A model generated the notes under the pieces. That model saw only the letters and a program-made list of their open reading frames with translations, ran no database searches and had not been told where the DNA came from. The position numbers and the translations under genes were made by a program. A stretch of DNA of 64,000 nucleotides. Origin: an uncultured Desulfovibrio sp. (lineage in GTDB: Bacteria; Desulfobacterota; Desulfovibrionia; Desulfovibrionales; Desulfovibrionaceae). Of this stretch, positions 24,054-33,538 are shown piece after piece (within the stretch, counting starts at the first letter, position 1; each line of letters opens with the position of its first letter). The stretch covers positions 62,001 through 126,000 of the forward strand of contig URBN01000003.1 of NCBI GenBank assembly GCA_900546145.1, given 5' to 3'.

Positions 24054-25187
24054 ATGAGAGATAATTCAGTCACAAAAACAGAACAACTTTTAATAAAAAA
24101 CAGAGTTGATTCTCCGCTTGTTTCTGTTATCATTCCTGTTTTTAACGTTGAAAAATACCTTGAAGAATGCATTAACAGTATCCTGTGTCAGCCCCTGACC
24201 GATATTGAAATACTATGTATCAATGACGGATCAACAGATTCTTCTCCTGATATCCTGAGAAAATATGCGGAACAGGACAGGAGGATAACAGTTTATTCAC
24301 AGAATAACTGCGGTCTGAGCTCTGCAAGAAATCTTGGAATGCGTGCTGCAAAAGGCAGGTATACGTACTTCATCGATTCCGACGACTGGCTTGAAAGGGA
24401 TGCGCTCAGGGATTTATATAACAGGGCTGAGAAAGATCAGCTGGATCTATTGCTTTTTGACGCTGCTGCCTTCGCTGACGATCCGTCACTCAATACCGCA
24501 GTGGAAAATCAAAAAAACTATTATATCAGAAATCATTGCTATAATAAAATATACAAAGGAATTGATATTTTAAATGAAATGTTTAAAAATGACGATTATT
24601 GCGCATGTGTTTACATGATGTTAGCAAGGACTGATTTTTACAGAAGAAACAACATAAAATTCATTGGAAAAATATTCCACGAAGATGAGCCATTTACGCT
24701 TCAGGCTATCGCTTCGGCAGGCAGAGTAGCACATATAAATAATCGTTATTATAAAAGAAGATATCGCCAAAACTCAATCATAACACAGAATAAGACTTTT
24801 GAGCATGCATATGGAACTTTCAAATCGTACCTGTTTGTAACAGAATTTTCGAAAACAAACACCGGTATCGAATATCAGTATATTACAAATAAAGCTCTGT
24901 CGCTATTAAATGCCGCTGTTTTTATTTACAGCCAGTTGGAGCCGTCCGAAAGAAATAAGTATCTGAAACTCGGTTATTATGAACGGATACTGTTCCGCTC
25001 CCTGATTGTAGAAGCTTTCAACCAGAGAAACGCGGTACTCAGCGAAAGAGACGCGGCCATTGCCGACAAGAACAGGATCATTAGCGAAAAGGATACGGCC
25101 ATCGCTGAAAAGAACAGGGCCATTACAGAAAGAGACATGACTGCCAGAGAACGGGACAGCGCCATTACTGAAAGAGAGACGGCCTGA
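24054..25187 (+). CDS. Family 2 glycosyltransferase, A+T-rich, with frameshifted C-terminal tail
   Basis: A protein of 377 residues. The GT-A fold opens with VSVIIPVFNVEKYLEECI, followed by INDGSTDSS and the metal-binding YFIDSDDWLERD near residue 110. Residues 325-377 are a charged coiled-coil of repeated ERD/AEKN units. The frame ends at TGA 25185. In the -1 frame the sequence goes on for about 38 residues (LREQMACLVNSVSFRAGR and more) to TGA 25301, which looks like the lost C-terminus, so one base may have been deleted. A+T content is far above its neighbours. It probably adds sugar to a surface polysaccharide. Confidence 0.82.
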   Translation: MRDNSVTKTEQLLIKNRVDSPLVSVIIPVFNVEKYLEECINSILCQPLTDIEILCINDGSTDSSPDILRKYAEQDRRITVYSQNNCGLSSARNLGMRAAKGRYTYFIDSDDWLERDALRDLYNRAEKDQLDLLLFDAAAFADDPSLNTAVENQKNYYIRNHCYNKIYKGIDILNEMFKNDDYCACVYMMLARTDFYRRNNIKFIGKIFHEDEPFTLQAIASAGRVAHINNRYYKRRYRQNSIITQNKTFEHAYGTFKSYLFVTEFSKTNTGIEYQYITNKALSLLNAAVFIYSQLEPSERNKYLKLGYYERILFRSLIVEAFNQRNAVLSERDAAIADKNRIISEKDTAIAEKNRAITERDMTARERDSAITERETA

Positions 25188-25303
25188 GAGAGCAGATGGC
25201 CTGCCTCGTGAACTCTGTATCGTTCCGCGCCGGGCGAATCATCACTTTTCTTCCCAGAAAAATCCGTGACGGCCTGAAGCGGCTGCGGAAAACCTCTCAC
25301 TGA

Positions 25304-25678
25304 GCATTACAGGCGTTATCCGCAGCGTATCCCCGTACCCGCGCCTTCCGGGTTCTGCTATCCGGGGCTGCCGCATCCCTGTACCTGTTCAGGAAAAAAC
25401 GCCACGACGGTTCCGCATGTCTGTCAGTTCAAGCTTTATCAATACGCCCGGACTGCGCCCCGGCTGGCAGCGCCTGCGGCGCAGGGCTTTCCCTTGCCGG
25501 CAGCGGGTTCCGCCTCTGCTGTCTGAAAATTTCAGGCCGCCTGCGGGAATCCCGCCTTCTTTACCGTCCGCCGCCCTCAGGCGTTTCTCCGGCTTTTTTC
25601 AGCCGGGCAAAAAAAAAGACCGTCCATTCAGCGCATGACAGGCTGGGATGGATGGCCGGATATATAAAAAAATCATTA
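25304..25678. other. Intergenic region, possible gene remnant
   Basis: About 375 bases without a supported gene. The frame used by the lost glycosyltransferase tail stays open after its stop, giving a short stretch (LQALSAAYPRTRAFRVLL then FRKKR) that might be a decayed extension. I cannot confirm it. Composition returns to G+C-rich. Confidence 0.35.
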
Positions 25679-25768
25679 TGGCGGAGGGAAAGGGATTCGA
25701 ACCCCTGGTGGGCTCACACCCACAACGGTTTTCAAGACCGCCGCATTCGACCGCTCTGCCATCCCTCC
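25679..25768 (-). tRNA. tRNA-Ser (anticodon UGA)
   Basis: The minus strand gives a 7-bp acceptor stem (GGAGGGA with TCCCTCC), a D arm, an anticodon arm with CTTGAAA (anticodon TGA), a long variable arm (GTGGGTGTGAGCCCAC) typical of serine tRNAs, and a T arm with GGTTCGAATCC. Discriminator G is followed by an encoded CCA. It reads UCN codons, chiefly UCA. Confidence 0.95.
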
Positions 25769-25882
25769 GGAAAACAGCGCAGAATTTTCTGCCTTTGCTG
25801 AATGTAATTTACCCGGGGGTTCACTGTCAACCGGAGCAACCGCCGCTCCACACGCTCCGGCGACACCCCGGACACCTTTACG

Positions 25883-25919
25883 AAAAAAGGCGGCCCCGGA
25901 ACAAATCCGGAGCCGCCTT
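25883..25919 (-). terminator. Intrinsic terminator of the D-lactate dehydrogenase gene
   Basis: On the minus strand AAGGCGGCTCCGGA pairs with TCCGGGGCCGCCTT around a short loop and runs into TTTTTTCG. It lies 28 bases after the stop codon. Confidence 0.82.
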
Positions 25920-25946
25920 ACGTTTTCTTTTCACAGAAGCGGAGGG

Positions 25947-28900
25947 CTATTTTTCCTCGCCTCTTCTGACCTCATCCATATTGATGACCCTCAGATCGCC
26001 CTTGGTTTCACCAATGAGTCTGCGGAAGGTCTGCCTCCTGTCCTCACCGTCGATGAGGCCGGCCAGGAATTCGGCGATATGGACCACGTGGTTCTTGCGC
26101 TTCATGTTGAGGAAGCAGCGGGCCACGCCAATTTTGCAGGAGGGGCATCCGACAAGGACAATATCCTTGTAGTTGTCGCCCATGGCTCTGGCCAGATTTT
26201 CCTGCTTGCGGCTTCTCAGGATATTGTAGATCTCAGGAGATGTAACGGAGCCCATGCCGGACTCGCCGCAGCAGCCTGTATTCAGTTCGAGCTTGGCGCC
26301 GCTGTATTCGCCAACAGCCTTAATGACCATCTGGTGTCCCTTGACGCGGTGCACGCCGGACCAGGGGCAGTGGCAGGAACCGTGATAGAGGAGTCTCGTA
26401 CCGGCGGGCAGGGGAGCCGCCTCGCCCGGCTGGCGGGCAGCCTGAAGGACGGGCAGCGTAAGCTGGGCCACGTCCTGGATGTCCAGGTCAGGGAACTGCT
26501 CGGTGAGGCCGTAGCGCTCGATGCTGTCCATGCAGGTGGGGCAGCTCGTCACGATATGGCGGCATTCATAGCCTTCCTGGGCGAAGCTGCGGAGCATGGA
26601 AGCGAGGTACTGCCTGTTTTTGGCCAGGTTGTCGTCATATTCGGTGTCCATGCCTGCGGCCAGAAGAGGATAGCCGCAGCACAGATGCCTCGGCGGCACA
26701 GCCACGGCGAAGCCAGCCTTGAGCAGCAGCATGATGGAAGAGAGGCCGATGCGGTCATAGAAGAGACCGCCGCCGCAGCCCGGGAAGTACAGCACGAGCG
26801 GCATGCCCTTCCTGAACTCGGCAGGGGCGAAGATATTCCCCCTGTGGATGCGCAGATGCTCATAAATGTTCTTATAACCCATCTTGGGGCCCGGGCCCGA
26901 GAACATGGGGCTCTGCATGCGCTTCTTCCAGATGGAAGGCACAAAGCCGAGAATATTGTTCTGAACCTTCTGGCCTATGGAGGCGAGCTTGGCCATCTTG
27001 GGCACGCGCTGGGGCACATCCTTCACCACCCAGTCAAGAACCTTTTCCTTGAGCGGATGACCGCCTGCGCCTTCATGATCGAGCATGGCGCGCAGCTGCA
27101 GGGCCACTTCGCCGGACGGAATCTTCATGGGGCACTGGGCCATGCAGCGGCCGCAGGCCGTGCAGTGTTCCACCTGCCTGCGCAGCTCCCGGAGCAGAGC
27201 CTCGTCGACGCTGCCCTTGTTTATCTGCGAGTAGTAAATGGCCTCCACAAGCATGCCGTAGGCCATGTTCTTGTTGCGCGGATGGAACTGGAGGGAGCGA
27301 CCCGCGATGGTCATGGGGCAGACGCTCTTGCACTTGCCGCAGCGGGTGCAGGTCTGCACGGAGGTCAGGATGCCGATGAGCTTGTCCTTGTCGGGCAGGC
27401 CGCTCTCGCTGAGGTCCTGAATGAGCCTGTTGAAGGAGAAGGTGTAGGGACGGACCGGAAGCTCATGCTGGACGAGCTTGGCCGGGTTCATGACCTCTCT
27501 CGGGTCCACGCGCTCCTTGAAGGCTTTCATGTCGGCCATGCGCTCATTGCTGAGGAAACGGATCTTGGTAATGCCGATGCCGTGTTCGCCGGAAACGGCG
27601 CCGCCCATCTCCTGGCACTGGGCCATCACGCGGCTGGCGACCTCCTCACAGTGACGGAGCATATCCGCGTCATTGGAGTTCACAGGGATGTTGACGTGGC
27701 AGTTGCCGTCGCCCGCGTGCATATGGCTCGCCACGATGAGGCGCGAGGCCTCCATATGGGCCTCGATCTTCTCGATGGATTTGGCGAGATGGGGATATTT
27801 TTCCCTGAGCGAGGCCAGGAAAGCGACACTGCGGGCATGCATCTCGTCATCAGAGACTTCCTCACTCTTAAGGCCGCCGACGGACGCCTTGGAGACGTAG
27901 GAGAATTCCTTGTTGAACTCCCTGTCTTCCATGGGGAAACCGGAGAGACGACCCACTTCCTGCAGGGCCTCGCGGTAGGCCTGGGCCGTGCATTCGAGGT
28001 TCACCTGCTCCAGGAACGCGGCAAAATCGGGGATGCGGTCGATGGGAATGACCACGTCTTCGTTGATTTTGAAGCCGGACGTCCTTTTGGCGATAAGGGA
28101 AAGGCGGTGCCTGTCTTCCCAGAAGCGGTCGGCTTCCTTGGCGTCGCGCGCCACGGTGATATCCACATTCTCCTGCTGCTCAACAACCTGAACAATGTCG
28201 TTGACGCACTTGTCGAGAAGATAGGGATCGTCTCCGTCCACCTGCACGGTGATCACGGAAATGGGATGGCCGGAGTACTTGGTGCTCTTGGTCTGGTAGT
28301 CGATGGCCTGGACGTACTTGGCGTTGAACTCTTCCATGGCCGAAATATGCGCGAAGTCGCCCTGTTCGCGGATGCGGTTGCGCAGGCCGACGAGCTCGCG
28401 GACCACAACAGCGGCCGGGCGCATGCTGCGGCCGAAGAATTCCACGGACATGACGCGGCTGTACTTGGGCTTCGGATGGATGGTGAAGCAGACCTCGGTG
28501 ATGATGCCGTCCGTGCCTTCCTTCTGCACGCCGGGGAGTCCTCCGAGGACCTTGTTGGTCACGTCCTTGCCGAGCCCCGTCCTGCGGATCTCGTCGCCCT
28601 TCAGGCGCACCACGTTGCGCACGCCGCCGCTCACGTCCTTGACGACGAAAACCGCGGTCTCATCGGGAAGGATCTTGTGGCGGGGGTGGTTCTCGCGCTC
28701 CACAGAAATGATTTCGCCGGTGGGAGTGACCATGCGCCACCACAGGAGGTTGTCGATGGTGGTGCCGTACTCGAAGGCCATGGGGCCGCCCGCGTTCTCG
28801 GAAACGTTGCCGCCTATGGAGGAGGCCAGCTTTGAAGCCGGATCCACGGAGAAGAGGGCGCCGGCCCTGTTCACGGCATTGATCACGTCCTGGGTGATGC

Positions 28901-29531
28901 ATCCGCTCTGACAGGTCACGGTCATGGCCTCGAGGTCGATGCTGCTGATGGACTGCATGCGTGTCATGCTGACGATGACGGACCTGCGGCGGGCCGGCAC
29001 GGCGCCGCCGGTCATGCCCGATCCGCCGCCTCTCGGGATGAGGGCGAACTTCAGTTCATTGGCCAGCTTCACGATTCCGGCCACCTGTTCGGCCGTATCC
29101 GGCTCGACCACCACGAGGGGCAGTTCCATGCGGAGGTCCGTTGCGTCCGTCTCCGTGGCCACCAGAGAAGCCGGGTCAGTCAGGATGCCCTCGGAGGGCA
29201 TGATCTTGCGGAGTTCCTCGATGAGATGATCCCGGAACTTCACCTCAGCCTCGTGGGCGGACCAGAACATGGTGATGCCCTCGCTGATGGCGGTGGCGTA
29301 GTAATGGGCAAGGGCGACGGAATCCCTGTCGTAGTGCGCCCTGACGCTCTGCCGCACCGTATCCGCGTTCACGAAGGGGTTGTACGCCGCAAGGAAAAGC
29401 TCCTCCGCGATCGAGATAGCGAATTCTCGGACAGACTCCGGCCAGTTCTGGAAATCATCAATGTTGATGCGCAGAATACGGTTGACAACGAAGTCAGGAG
29501 AGATGGATATGTGAGGGCCCTTCTGAGGCAT
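25947..29531 (-). CDS. Large FAD/Fe-S oxidoreductase, D-lactate dehydrogenase type
   Basis: A protein of 1,194 residues in one chain. The N-terminal half is a GlcD-like FAD-binding oxidase: PRGGGSGMTGGAVP binds FAD near residue 175, and HMHAGDGNCHVNIP lies in the FAD-linked C domain. It then has two 4Fe-4S motifs (CTRCGKCKSVCPM and CTACGRCMAQCPM) and two CCG-type cysteine-rich domains (FPGCGGG, HLCCGYP, LNTGCCGESGMG), as in GlcF/LldE subunits. Such enzymes oxidise D-lactate (or another 2-hydroxy acid) and pass electrons to quinone or another carrier. The start was set at the ATG after GGGAGG. Lactate is a main electron donor of sulfate reducers. Confidence 0.88.
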   Translation of the reverse strand: MPQKGPHISISPDFVVNRILRINIDDFQNWPESVREFAISIAEELFLAAYNPFVNADTVRQSVRAHYDRDSVALAHYYATAISEGITMFWSAHEAEVKFRDHLIEELRKIMPSEGILTDPASLVATETDATDLRMELPLVVVEPDTAEQVAGIVKLANELKFALIPRGGGSGMTGGAVPARRRSVIVSMTRMQSISSIDLEAMTVTCQSGCITQDVINAVNRAGALFSVDPASKLASSIGGNVSENAGGPMAFEYGTTIDNLLWWRMVTPTGEIISVERENHPRHKILPDETAVFVVKDVSGGVRNVVRLKGDEIRRTGLGKDVTNKVLGGLPGVQKEGTDGIITEVCFTIHPKPKYSRVMSVEFFGRSMRPAAVVVRELVGLRNRIREQGDFAHISAMEEFNAKYVQAIDYQTKSTKYSGHPISVITVQVDGDDPYLLDKCVNDIVQVVEQQENVDITVARDAKEADRFWEDRHRLSLIAKRTSGFKINEDVVIPIDRIPDFAAFLEQVNLECTAQAYREALQEVGRLSGFPMEDREFNKEFSYVSKASVGGLKSEEVSDDEMHARSVAFLASLREKYPHLAKSIEKIEAHMEASRLIVASHMHAGDGNCHVNIPVNSNDADMLRHCEEVASRVMAQCQEMGGAVSGEHGIGITKIRFLSNERMADMKAFKERVDPREVMNPAKLVQHELPVRPYTFSFNRLIQDLSESGLPDKDKLIGILTSVQTCTRCGKCKSVCPMTIAGRSLQFHPRNKNMAYGMLVEAIYYSQINKGSVDEALLRELRRQVEHCTACGRCMAQCPMKIPSGEVALQLRAMLDHEGAGGHPLKEKVLDWVVKDVPQRVPKMAKLASIGQKVQNNILGFVPSIWKKRMQSPMFSGPGPKMGYKNIYEHLRIHRGNIFAPAEFRKGMPLVLYFPGCGGGLFYDRIGLSSIMLLLKAGFAVAVPPRHLCCGYPLLAAGMDTEYDDNLAKNRQYLASMLRSFAQEGYECRHIVTSCPTCMDSIERYGLTEQFPDLDIQDVAQLTLPVLQAARQPGEAAPLPAGTRLLYHGSCHCPWSGVHRVKGHQMVIKAVGEYSGAKLELNTGCCGESGMGSVTSPEIYNILRSRKQENLARAMGDNYKDIVLVGCPSCKIGVARCFLNMKRKNHVVHIAEFLAGLIDGEDRRQTFRRLIGETKGDLRVINMDEVRRGEEK

Positions 29532-29672
29532 ACTGAAAAAACCTCCCGTCACGGTATCCCCGTGAAAAGTTTTAAAAAAAGTTAATAATACCGCTTTTAA
29601 ACCATTGCAAGGAATAGACCGCACCGCCGATATGGTATACAATGAATTTTTTCCGAAACGGGGCTCCGCCGT

Positions 29673-30605
29673 ATGATCCTCAACAGATTCAATCCGCTCA
29701 TCACTCTCTTTGACGCCTTCGAACGCTTCTGGGAGGCGTCCTATTCACAGCGGCGCCTCGCCGGCATCTTCTTCTGGGTCTATCTTCTCGCCCTCGCCCT
29801 CATCCAGGCACGGAGGGCAGGCCTCATGCCGGCGGCCCTCGCGGCCATCACGCCATCGAGCCATTTTGCCGCCATTCAGCTGGCCTTCACTCTCATCCTG
29901 GCGGTCGAGGTGCTCGAGCTCATCATGAGCATCCCGAGCTCTTTCTCGCGTTCCGTGGGCAAGCAGTTTGAAATTCTGGCGCTCATCCTCCTGCGCGATG
30001 CCTTCAAGCAGCTCTCCCACCTCCCAGAGCCCGTGGACATCTCCACCAACCTCACGCCGCTCTTCCACATCGCCTGTTCGGCCGCGGGCGCACTCGTGGT
30101 CTTCATAGCCCTCGGCTTCTACTTCAAAATCGTGCGCCGCATCTCCTACAGCAGCGCCGCGCCGAGGGAAAACCAGACGGGCTACATCACCCGCAAGAAG
30201 CTGCTGGCGCTCGTCCTGCTCGGCATCTTCGCCGGCACGGGACTGGTGGATCTCTTCCAGCAGGCCCTCTACGGTACGGAGCACCACTTCTTCGAAACCA
30301 TCTACACGGTGCTCATCTTCGCTGACATCGCCCTTGTCCTCCTCTCCCAGCAGTTCATGCCCTCCTTCCACGCCGTGTTCCGCAATTCCGGCTTCGTGGT
30401 CGGCACCCTGCTTATGCGTCTCTCCTTCTCCACGAGCCATCCCTGGAACGCCGTGGTGAGCGTCGTTTCCGCGGCCTACGTGCTCGGGCTTACCTGGGCC
30501 GTCAATTACTTTCCCCCGGACAAGATGGACACGAAACGTACAGAGAAGGACGAAGCCGTTTCTCTGGCAGGGAAAGAGGACAGGGACAGTGGTCAGCCCC
30601 GTTGA
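29673..30605 (+). CDS. Polytopic membrane protein of unknown function
   Basis: A protein of 310 residues with about seven hydrophobic segments, a short cytoplasmic N-terminus (FERFWEASYS) and a charged C-terminal tail of 35 residues. I recognise no transporter or enzyme signature. It is divergent from the lactate dehydrogenase-type gene, with 141 bases between them that include the A+T-rich stretch TATGGTATACAAT near the start, possibly a promoter. No role is assigned. Confidence 0.8.
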   Translation: MILNRFNPLITLFDAFERFWEASYSQRRLAGIFFWVYLLALALIQARRAGLMPAALAAITPSSHFAAIQLAFTLILAVEVLELIMSIPSSFSRSVGKQFEILALILLRDAFKQLSHLPEPVDISTNLTPLFHIACSAAGALVVFIALGFYFKIVRRISYSSAAPRENQTGYITRKKLLALVLLGIFAGTGLVDLFQQALYGTEHHFFETIYTVLIFADIALVLLSQQFMPSFHAVFRNSGFVVGTLLMRLSFSTSHPWNAVVSVVSAAYVLGLTWAVNYFPPDKMDTKRTEKDEAVSLAGKEDRDSGQPR

Positions 30606-30673
30606 CGAAAGTGTTCTGCGGGAATAAGCTCTGTCAAAACCTGCAGTAGTCCACTGCACACCCCGGAGGCGTC

Positions 30674-31042
30674 ATGGAAACGCAGCATACCAATATGAGC
30701 GAAATCCGTCTGCAGAGCGATGTGGGCGGAGAGCTTGTTTTCAAAGGCAGGATCTTTTCCGAATGCTCCTGGTACGATGAGGAATATGGCGTCCAGATGC
30801 GCCAGAAGCTCTATGTCGCCGACAACAGGGATCAGATTTACTACATCGTGCGTTCCGGCAAAGAAAAATCCCGTCAGGCCTACAGGCTGTCCTTCTCCAA
30901 TGGCGTGTGCACCATCAATAACGGTGTCCAGAGCGTGAGCCTCACTGAGGACATGCTGAGGATTGCCGTGCGCGCCCTGTGCGGGCTCAACGCCGGGGGA
31001 GCCGCCTCCGTGGAGGAAACCCTCGCCGCAGCCAGCGTGTAG
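30674..31042 (+). CDS. Hypothetical protein (122 aa)
   Basis: A protein of 122 residues with no recognised domain. The middle is rich in alternating aromatic and polar residues (ECSWYDEEYGVQMRQKLYVAD), consistent with a small beta-sheet protein; the end is Ala-rich. GGAGG lies 7 bases before the ATG. A strong terminator follows. It may be cotranscribed with the membrane protein upstream (68-base gap). Confidence 0.75.
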   Translation: METQHTNMSEIRLQSDVGGELVFKGRIFSECSWYDEEYGVQMRQKLYVADNRDQIYYIVRSGKEKSRQAYRLSFSNGVCTINNGVQSVSLTEDMLRIAVRALCGLNAGGAASVEETLAAASV

Positions 31043-31066
31043 TCACCCTTTCTTCTGTCTTTACAG

Positions 31067-31097
31067 AGCGCCGTCCGGCTTCCGGGCGGCGCTTTTT
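31067..31097 (+). terminator. Intrinsic terminator
   Basis: AGCGCCGTCCGG pairs with CCGGGCGGCGCT (one G-T pair) across a CTT loop, followed by TTTTC. It lies 24 bases after the stop at 31042. Confidence 0.88.
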
Positions 31098-31270
31098 CTG
31101 TCCCCTGGCACAGAAGCGTCCTGACAGCGCAAAAGCCGCAGATGTTCATAAAAGGCATTCACGCCGGCCTGACACAGGACGGGCATAAAAGAACGCCCGT
31201 CCGGCTTCTCTGCAGGGGTGTGAAAATCAGAAAACCGCCGGGATCCGGGCTGGGCTCCCGTCTGTCCGCT

Positions 31271-31777
31271 TTACTGTCCACTGTCCTTCCCGCGGGCAGC
31301 GAAGGCTCTGTAGCAGCGGGCCACGGGCGAACCGGGATCCATTTCCGAAAGCCACACGCCCGAGGCCGCGGCCTTTTCCGGAGGCCGGATACAGGGGGCC
31401 TCCTCCCGGTTCAGGAGATCCTTCTGCCCGAGCCTGAGCTTCACTTGGCATTCCGTGAAATACGGTTCTTCGAGAAAGGAATTGGCGCGGGCCAGGATCT
31501 CATCCGTGCAGAAGGTGAGTTCCTGCTGGGCCATATTGTCCTCGGCCGCGATGACAAGCTTCTTCCCCCTGTGCCCCAGGGGCACGGCCAGCCCGGCCAG
31601 CGGGCCCATGACGATCTTCCAGTTGTTCCAGAGCTCCACAAGCCTGAACTGAACTTCCTGGCCCGAGTCCTGCGCCAGTTTTTCGATGATGCGGCCCGCC
31701 AGACTGTCCTGGCGCGTCGGCGAGGGCATGCACCGCGCGGGGCGCTTCCGTTTCGTGTTTTCCATCCCGTTTTCCAT
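31271..31777 (-). CDS. DUF721 (DciA-like) protein
   Basis: A protein of 168 residues. The central part (residues 25-105), with VELWNNWKIVMGPLAG, HRGKKLVIAAEDNMAQQEL and so on, has the pattern of DUF721/DciA proteins, which in many bacteria load the replicative helicase DnaB. The N-terminus is basic and the C-terminus variable. Three nearby ATG codons make the exact start uncertain (31777 or 31765). It is divergent from the ArsR-methyltransferase gene. Confidence 0.68.
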   Translation of the reverse strand: MENGMENTKRKRPARCMPSPTRQDSLAGRIIEKLAQDSGQEVQFRLVELWNNWKIVMGPLAGLAVPLGHRGKKLVIAAEDNMAQQELTFCTDEILARANSFLEEPYFTECQVKLRLGQKDLLNREEAPCIRPPEKAAASGVWLSEMDPGSPVARCYRAFAARGKDSGQ

Positions 31778-31944
31778 GCCGGCAAGTGTACCCGGAGGGA
31801 GGGATATCGTCCAGAACCCGCCCGGTCTCCCGGCGTCCCGGAGAGGGTATATGCGGATACACGGATATGATTAGGGTGGCTCAGGTCCCCGGAAAGGCCG
31901 CTGAAAACCCCCGGAAAAACGTTTTTCCCCATCTCCCTGCCGCG

Positions 31945-31972
31945 TTGACATATGCGTTTTTCCAGATATAGT
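31945..31972 (+). promoter_or_regulatory. Sigma-70 type promoter of the ArsR-methyltransferase gene
   Basis: TTGACA (31945-31950) and TATAGT (31967-31972) are separated by 16 bases. The start codon is 40 bases beyond the -10 box. The spacer contains a loose dyad (ATAT then GATAT), which might be an operator for self-control. Confidence 0.55.
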
Positions 31973-32011
31973 CTCCGGATCACACGTGCCAGCATAATCC
32001 CGGGAGCACAC

Positions 32012-32956
32012 ATGACCACAGTTACCATTTTCAAGGCCCTCGCCGATGAGACGCGGCTGAGGCTTCTGCGCATTCTCCTGCACCACGAGCTTTCCGTGAA
32101 CGAACTGGTGTCCATTCTCAAAATGGGGCAGTCGCGCATCTCAAGGCATCTCCGCGTCCTTTCCGACGCGGGGCTCACGACCTTCCGCAGGGACGGCCTC
32201 TGGGTCTTCTACCAGGCGAATCAGGACGCTGACGTCCAGAAATTTCTGAAAACCCTCGCCCCCTATCTCGACAAAATTCCCGAAGCGCCCGAGGACACCG
32301 TGGAGACAAACCGGATCCTCGAGGAAAAAAACGCCAAAACCCAGCATTTCTTCAACAGCGTGGCCGAGAACTGGGACAACCTGAACAAGAAGATTCTCGG
32401 AAGCTACGATCTGCCGAAGACGGTCTGCGAGGCCATTCCCGAAAACTGCGGACTGGCCGTGGATCTCGGCTGCGGCACGGGCGCCGTGCTCCTGCGCATG
32501 CTGAGCCGCGCCCGGAACGTGGTGGGCGTTGACGGTTCCCAGGCCATGCTGGACATCTGCCACAGGCGTTTTGAGGAGCTTCCCGAAGCCGCGACGCGCA
32601 TTTCCCTGCGCATCGGAAGCCTTGAGCATCTGCCTCTGCGCGATCAGGAGGCCGACTTCGCCTCCATCAATCTCGTCCTGCACCATCTCGAAGTGCCTTC
32701 CCAGGCTCTCGCCGAGGCGAGGCGCATCCTGAACAGCCGCGGCCGGCTTTTCATTTCCGACTTCCTGCATCACAGCGACGAAAGCATGCGCGTCACCTAC
32801 GGCGACCGCTGGCTCGGCTTTGAAGAGGGCAAGCTCGCTATCATGCTGCACAACGCCGGCTTCACGCGCACGCACATCCGCAAGCAGAAGGTGGGCAACA
32901 ATCTCACGCTCCTGCTCGTCACTTCCTACGTGAACTACGCGGCGGAAGACCTCTAA
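32012..32956 (+). CDS. ArsR-family regulator fused to SAM-binding methyltransferase domain (SahR-like)
   Basis: A protein of 314 residues. Residues 1-80 form a winged helix of the ArsR type (ADETRLRLLRILLHHE, then MGQSRISRHLRVLSDAGL). Residues 110-300 are a class I methyltransferase fold with motif I AVDLGCGTGAVLLRM near residue 150. Known Desulfovibrio relatives (SahR) bind S-adenosylhomocysteine and control methionine-cycle genes. The usual neighbour ahcY is not here, so the target is unknown. The start is the ATG 40 bases after a good promoter; a longer reading from 31952 would begin inside that promoter. Confidence 0.8.
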   Translation: MTTVTIFKALADETRLRLLRILLHHELSVNELVSILKMGQSRISRHLRVLSDAGLTTFRRDGLWVFYQANQDADVQKFLKTLAPYLDKIPEAPEDTVETNRILEEKNAKTQHFFNSVAENWDNLNKKILGSYDLPKTVCEAIPENCGLAVDLGCGTGAVLLRMLSRARNVVGVDGSQAMLDICHRRFEELPEAATRISLRIGSLEHLPLRDQEADFASINLVLHHLEVPSQALAEARRILNSRGRLFISDFLHHSDESMRVTYGDRWLGFEEGKLAIMLHNAGFTRTHIRKQKVGNNLTLLLVTSYVNYAAEDL

Positions 32957-32972
32957 CAGCAGGAGTCGGACT

Positions 32973-33452
32973 TTGCACCACGTCATCATCTACACGGACG
33001 GCTCCTGCCTCGGCAATCCGGGCAACGGCGGCTGGGCCGCTATCCTCACTCTGGAAGGCTCTGACACCAGAAAAGAGATCAGCGGCGGCTTCGCCATGAC
33101 CACCAACAACCGCATGGAGATAACCGGCGTTCTCGAGGCCCTCAGCCGTCTCACCGAACCCTGCCGGGTTTCGATCTACTCGGATTCGCAGTACGTCTGC
33201 AACGCCATCTCCAAAGGCTGGCTGAAGGGATGGGTGAGGAATAACTGGATAAAATCCGACAAAAAACCCGTCAAAAATACCGATCTCTGGAAAAAGCTCC
33301 TGCCTTTCCTGAAGACGCACGAGGTGACCATGCACTGGCTGCGCGGCCACGCGGGGCATCCGGAGAACGAGCGCTGCGATGAACTCGCGAGGACCTGCGC
33401 CTCGGGCAGCAGCCTGCCCCGGGACCCCGGCTTCAGCAGCGCCTGCCTCTAG
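32973..33452 (+). CDS. rnhA: Ribonuclease HI (TTG start)
   Basis: A protein of 159 residues that degrades RNA in RNA:DNA hybrids. The catalytic carboxylates are visible in order: Asp in YTDGSCLGNPG, Glu in NNRMEITGVLEAL, Asp in YSDSQYV and Asp in ENERCDELAR. The start is TTG at 32973 with AGGAG 7 bases upstream, and the family N-terminus follows at once. The last 15 residues are an extra tail. It lies 17 bases after the regulator and may be cotranscribed. Confidence 0.95.
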   Translation: MHHVIIYTDGSCLGNPGNGGWAAILTLEGSDTRKEISGGFAMTTNNRMEITGVLEALSRLTEPCRVSIYSDSQYVCNAISKGWLKGWVRNNWIKSDKKPVKNTDLWKKLLPFLKTHEVTMHWLRGHAGHPENERCDELARTCASGSSLPRDPGFSSACL

Positions 33453-33538
33453 GCGGCCGGTGTCGACTTTGGCGCGTCCTCAGGCTATTTTTTCAGCTTC
33501 TTGATCCGCATCGGGGCTGAGCCCCGCAGGGAGGAATC

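Noticed and set aside
26079..28835. A 918-residue plus-strand reading frame opposite the lactate dehydrogenase-type gene
   Set aside because: It is the shadow of the G+C-rich minus-strand gene; its composition is His/Ala/Gly-rich without any motif.
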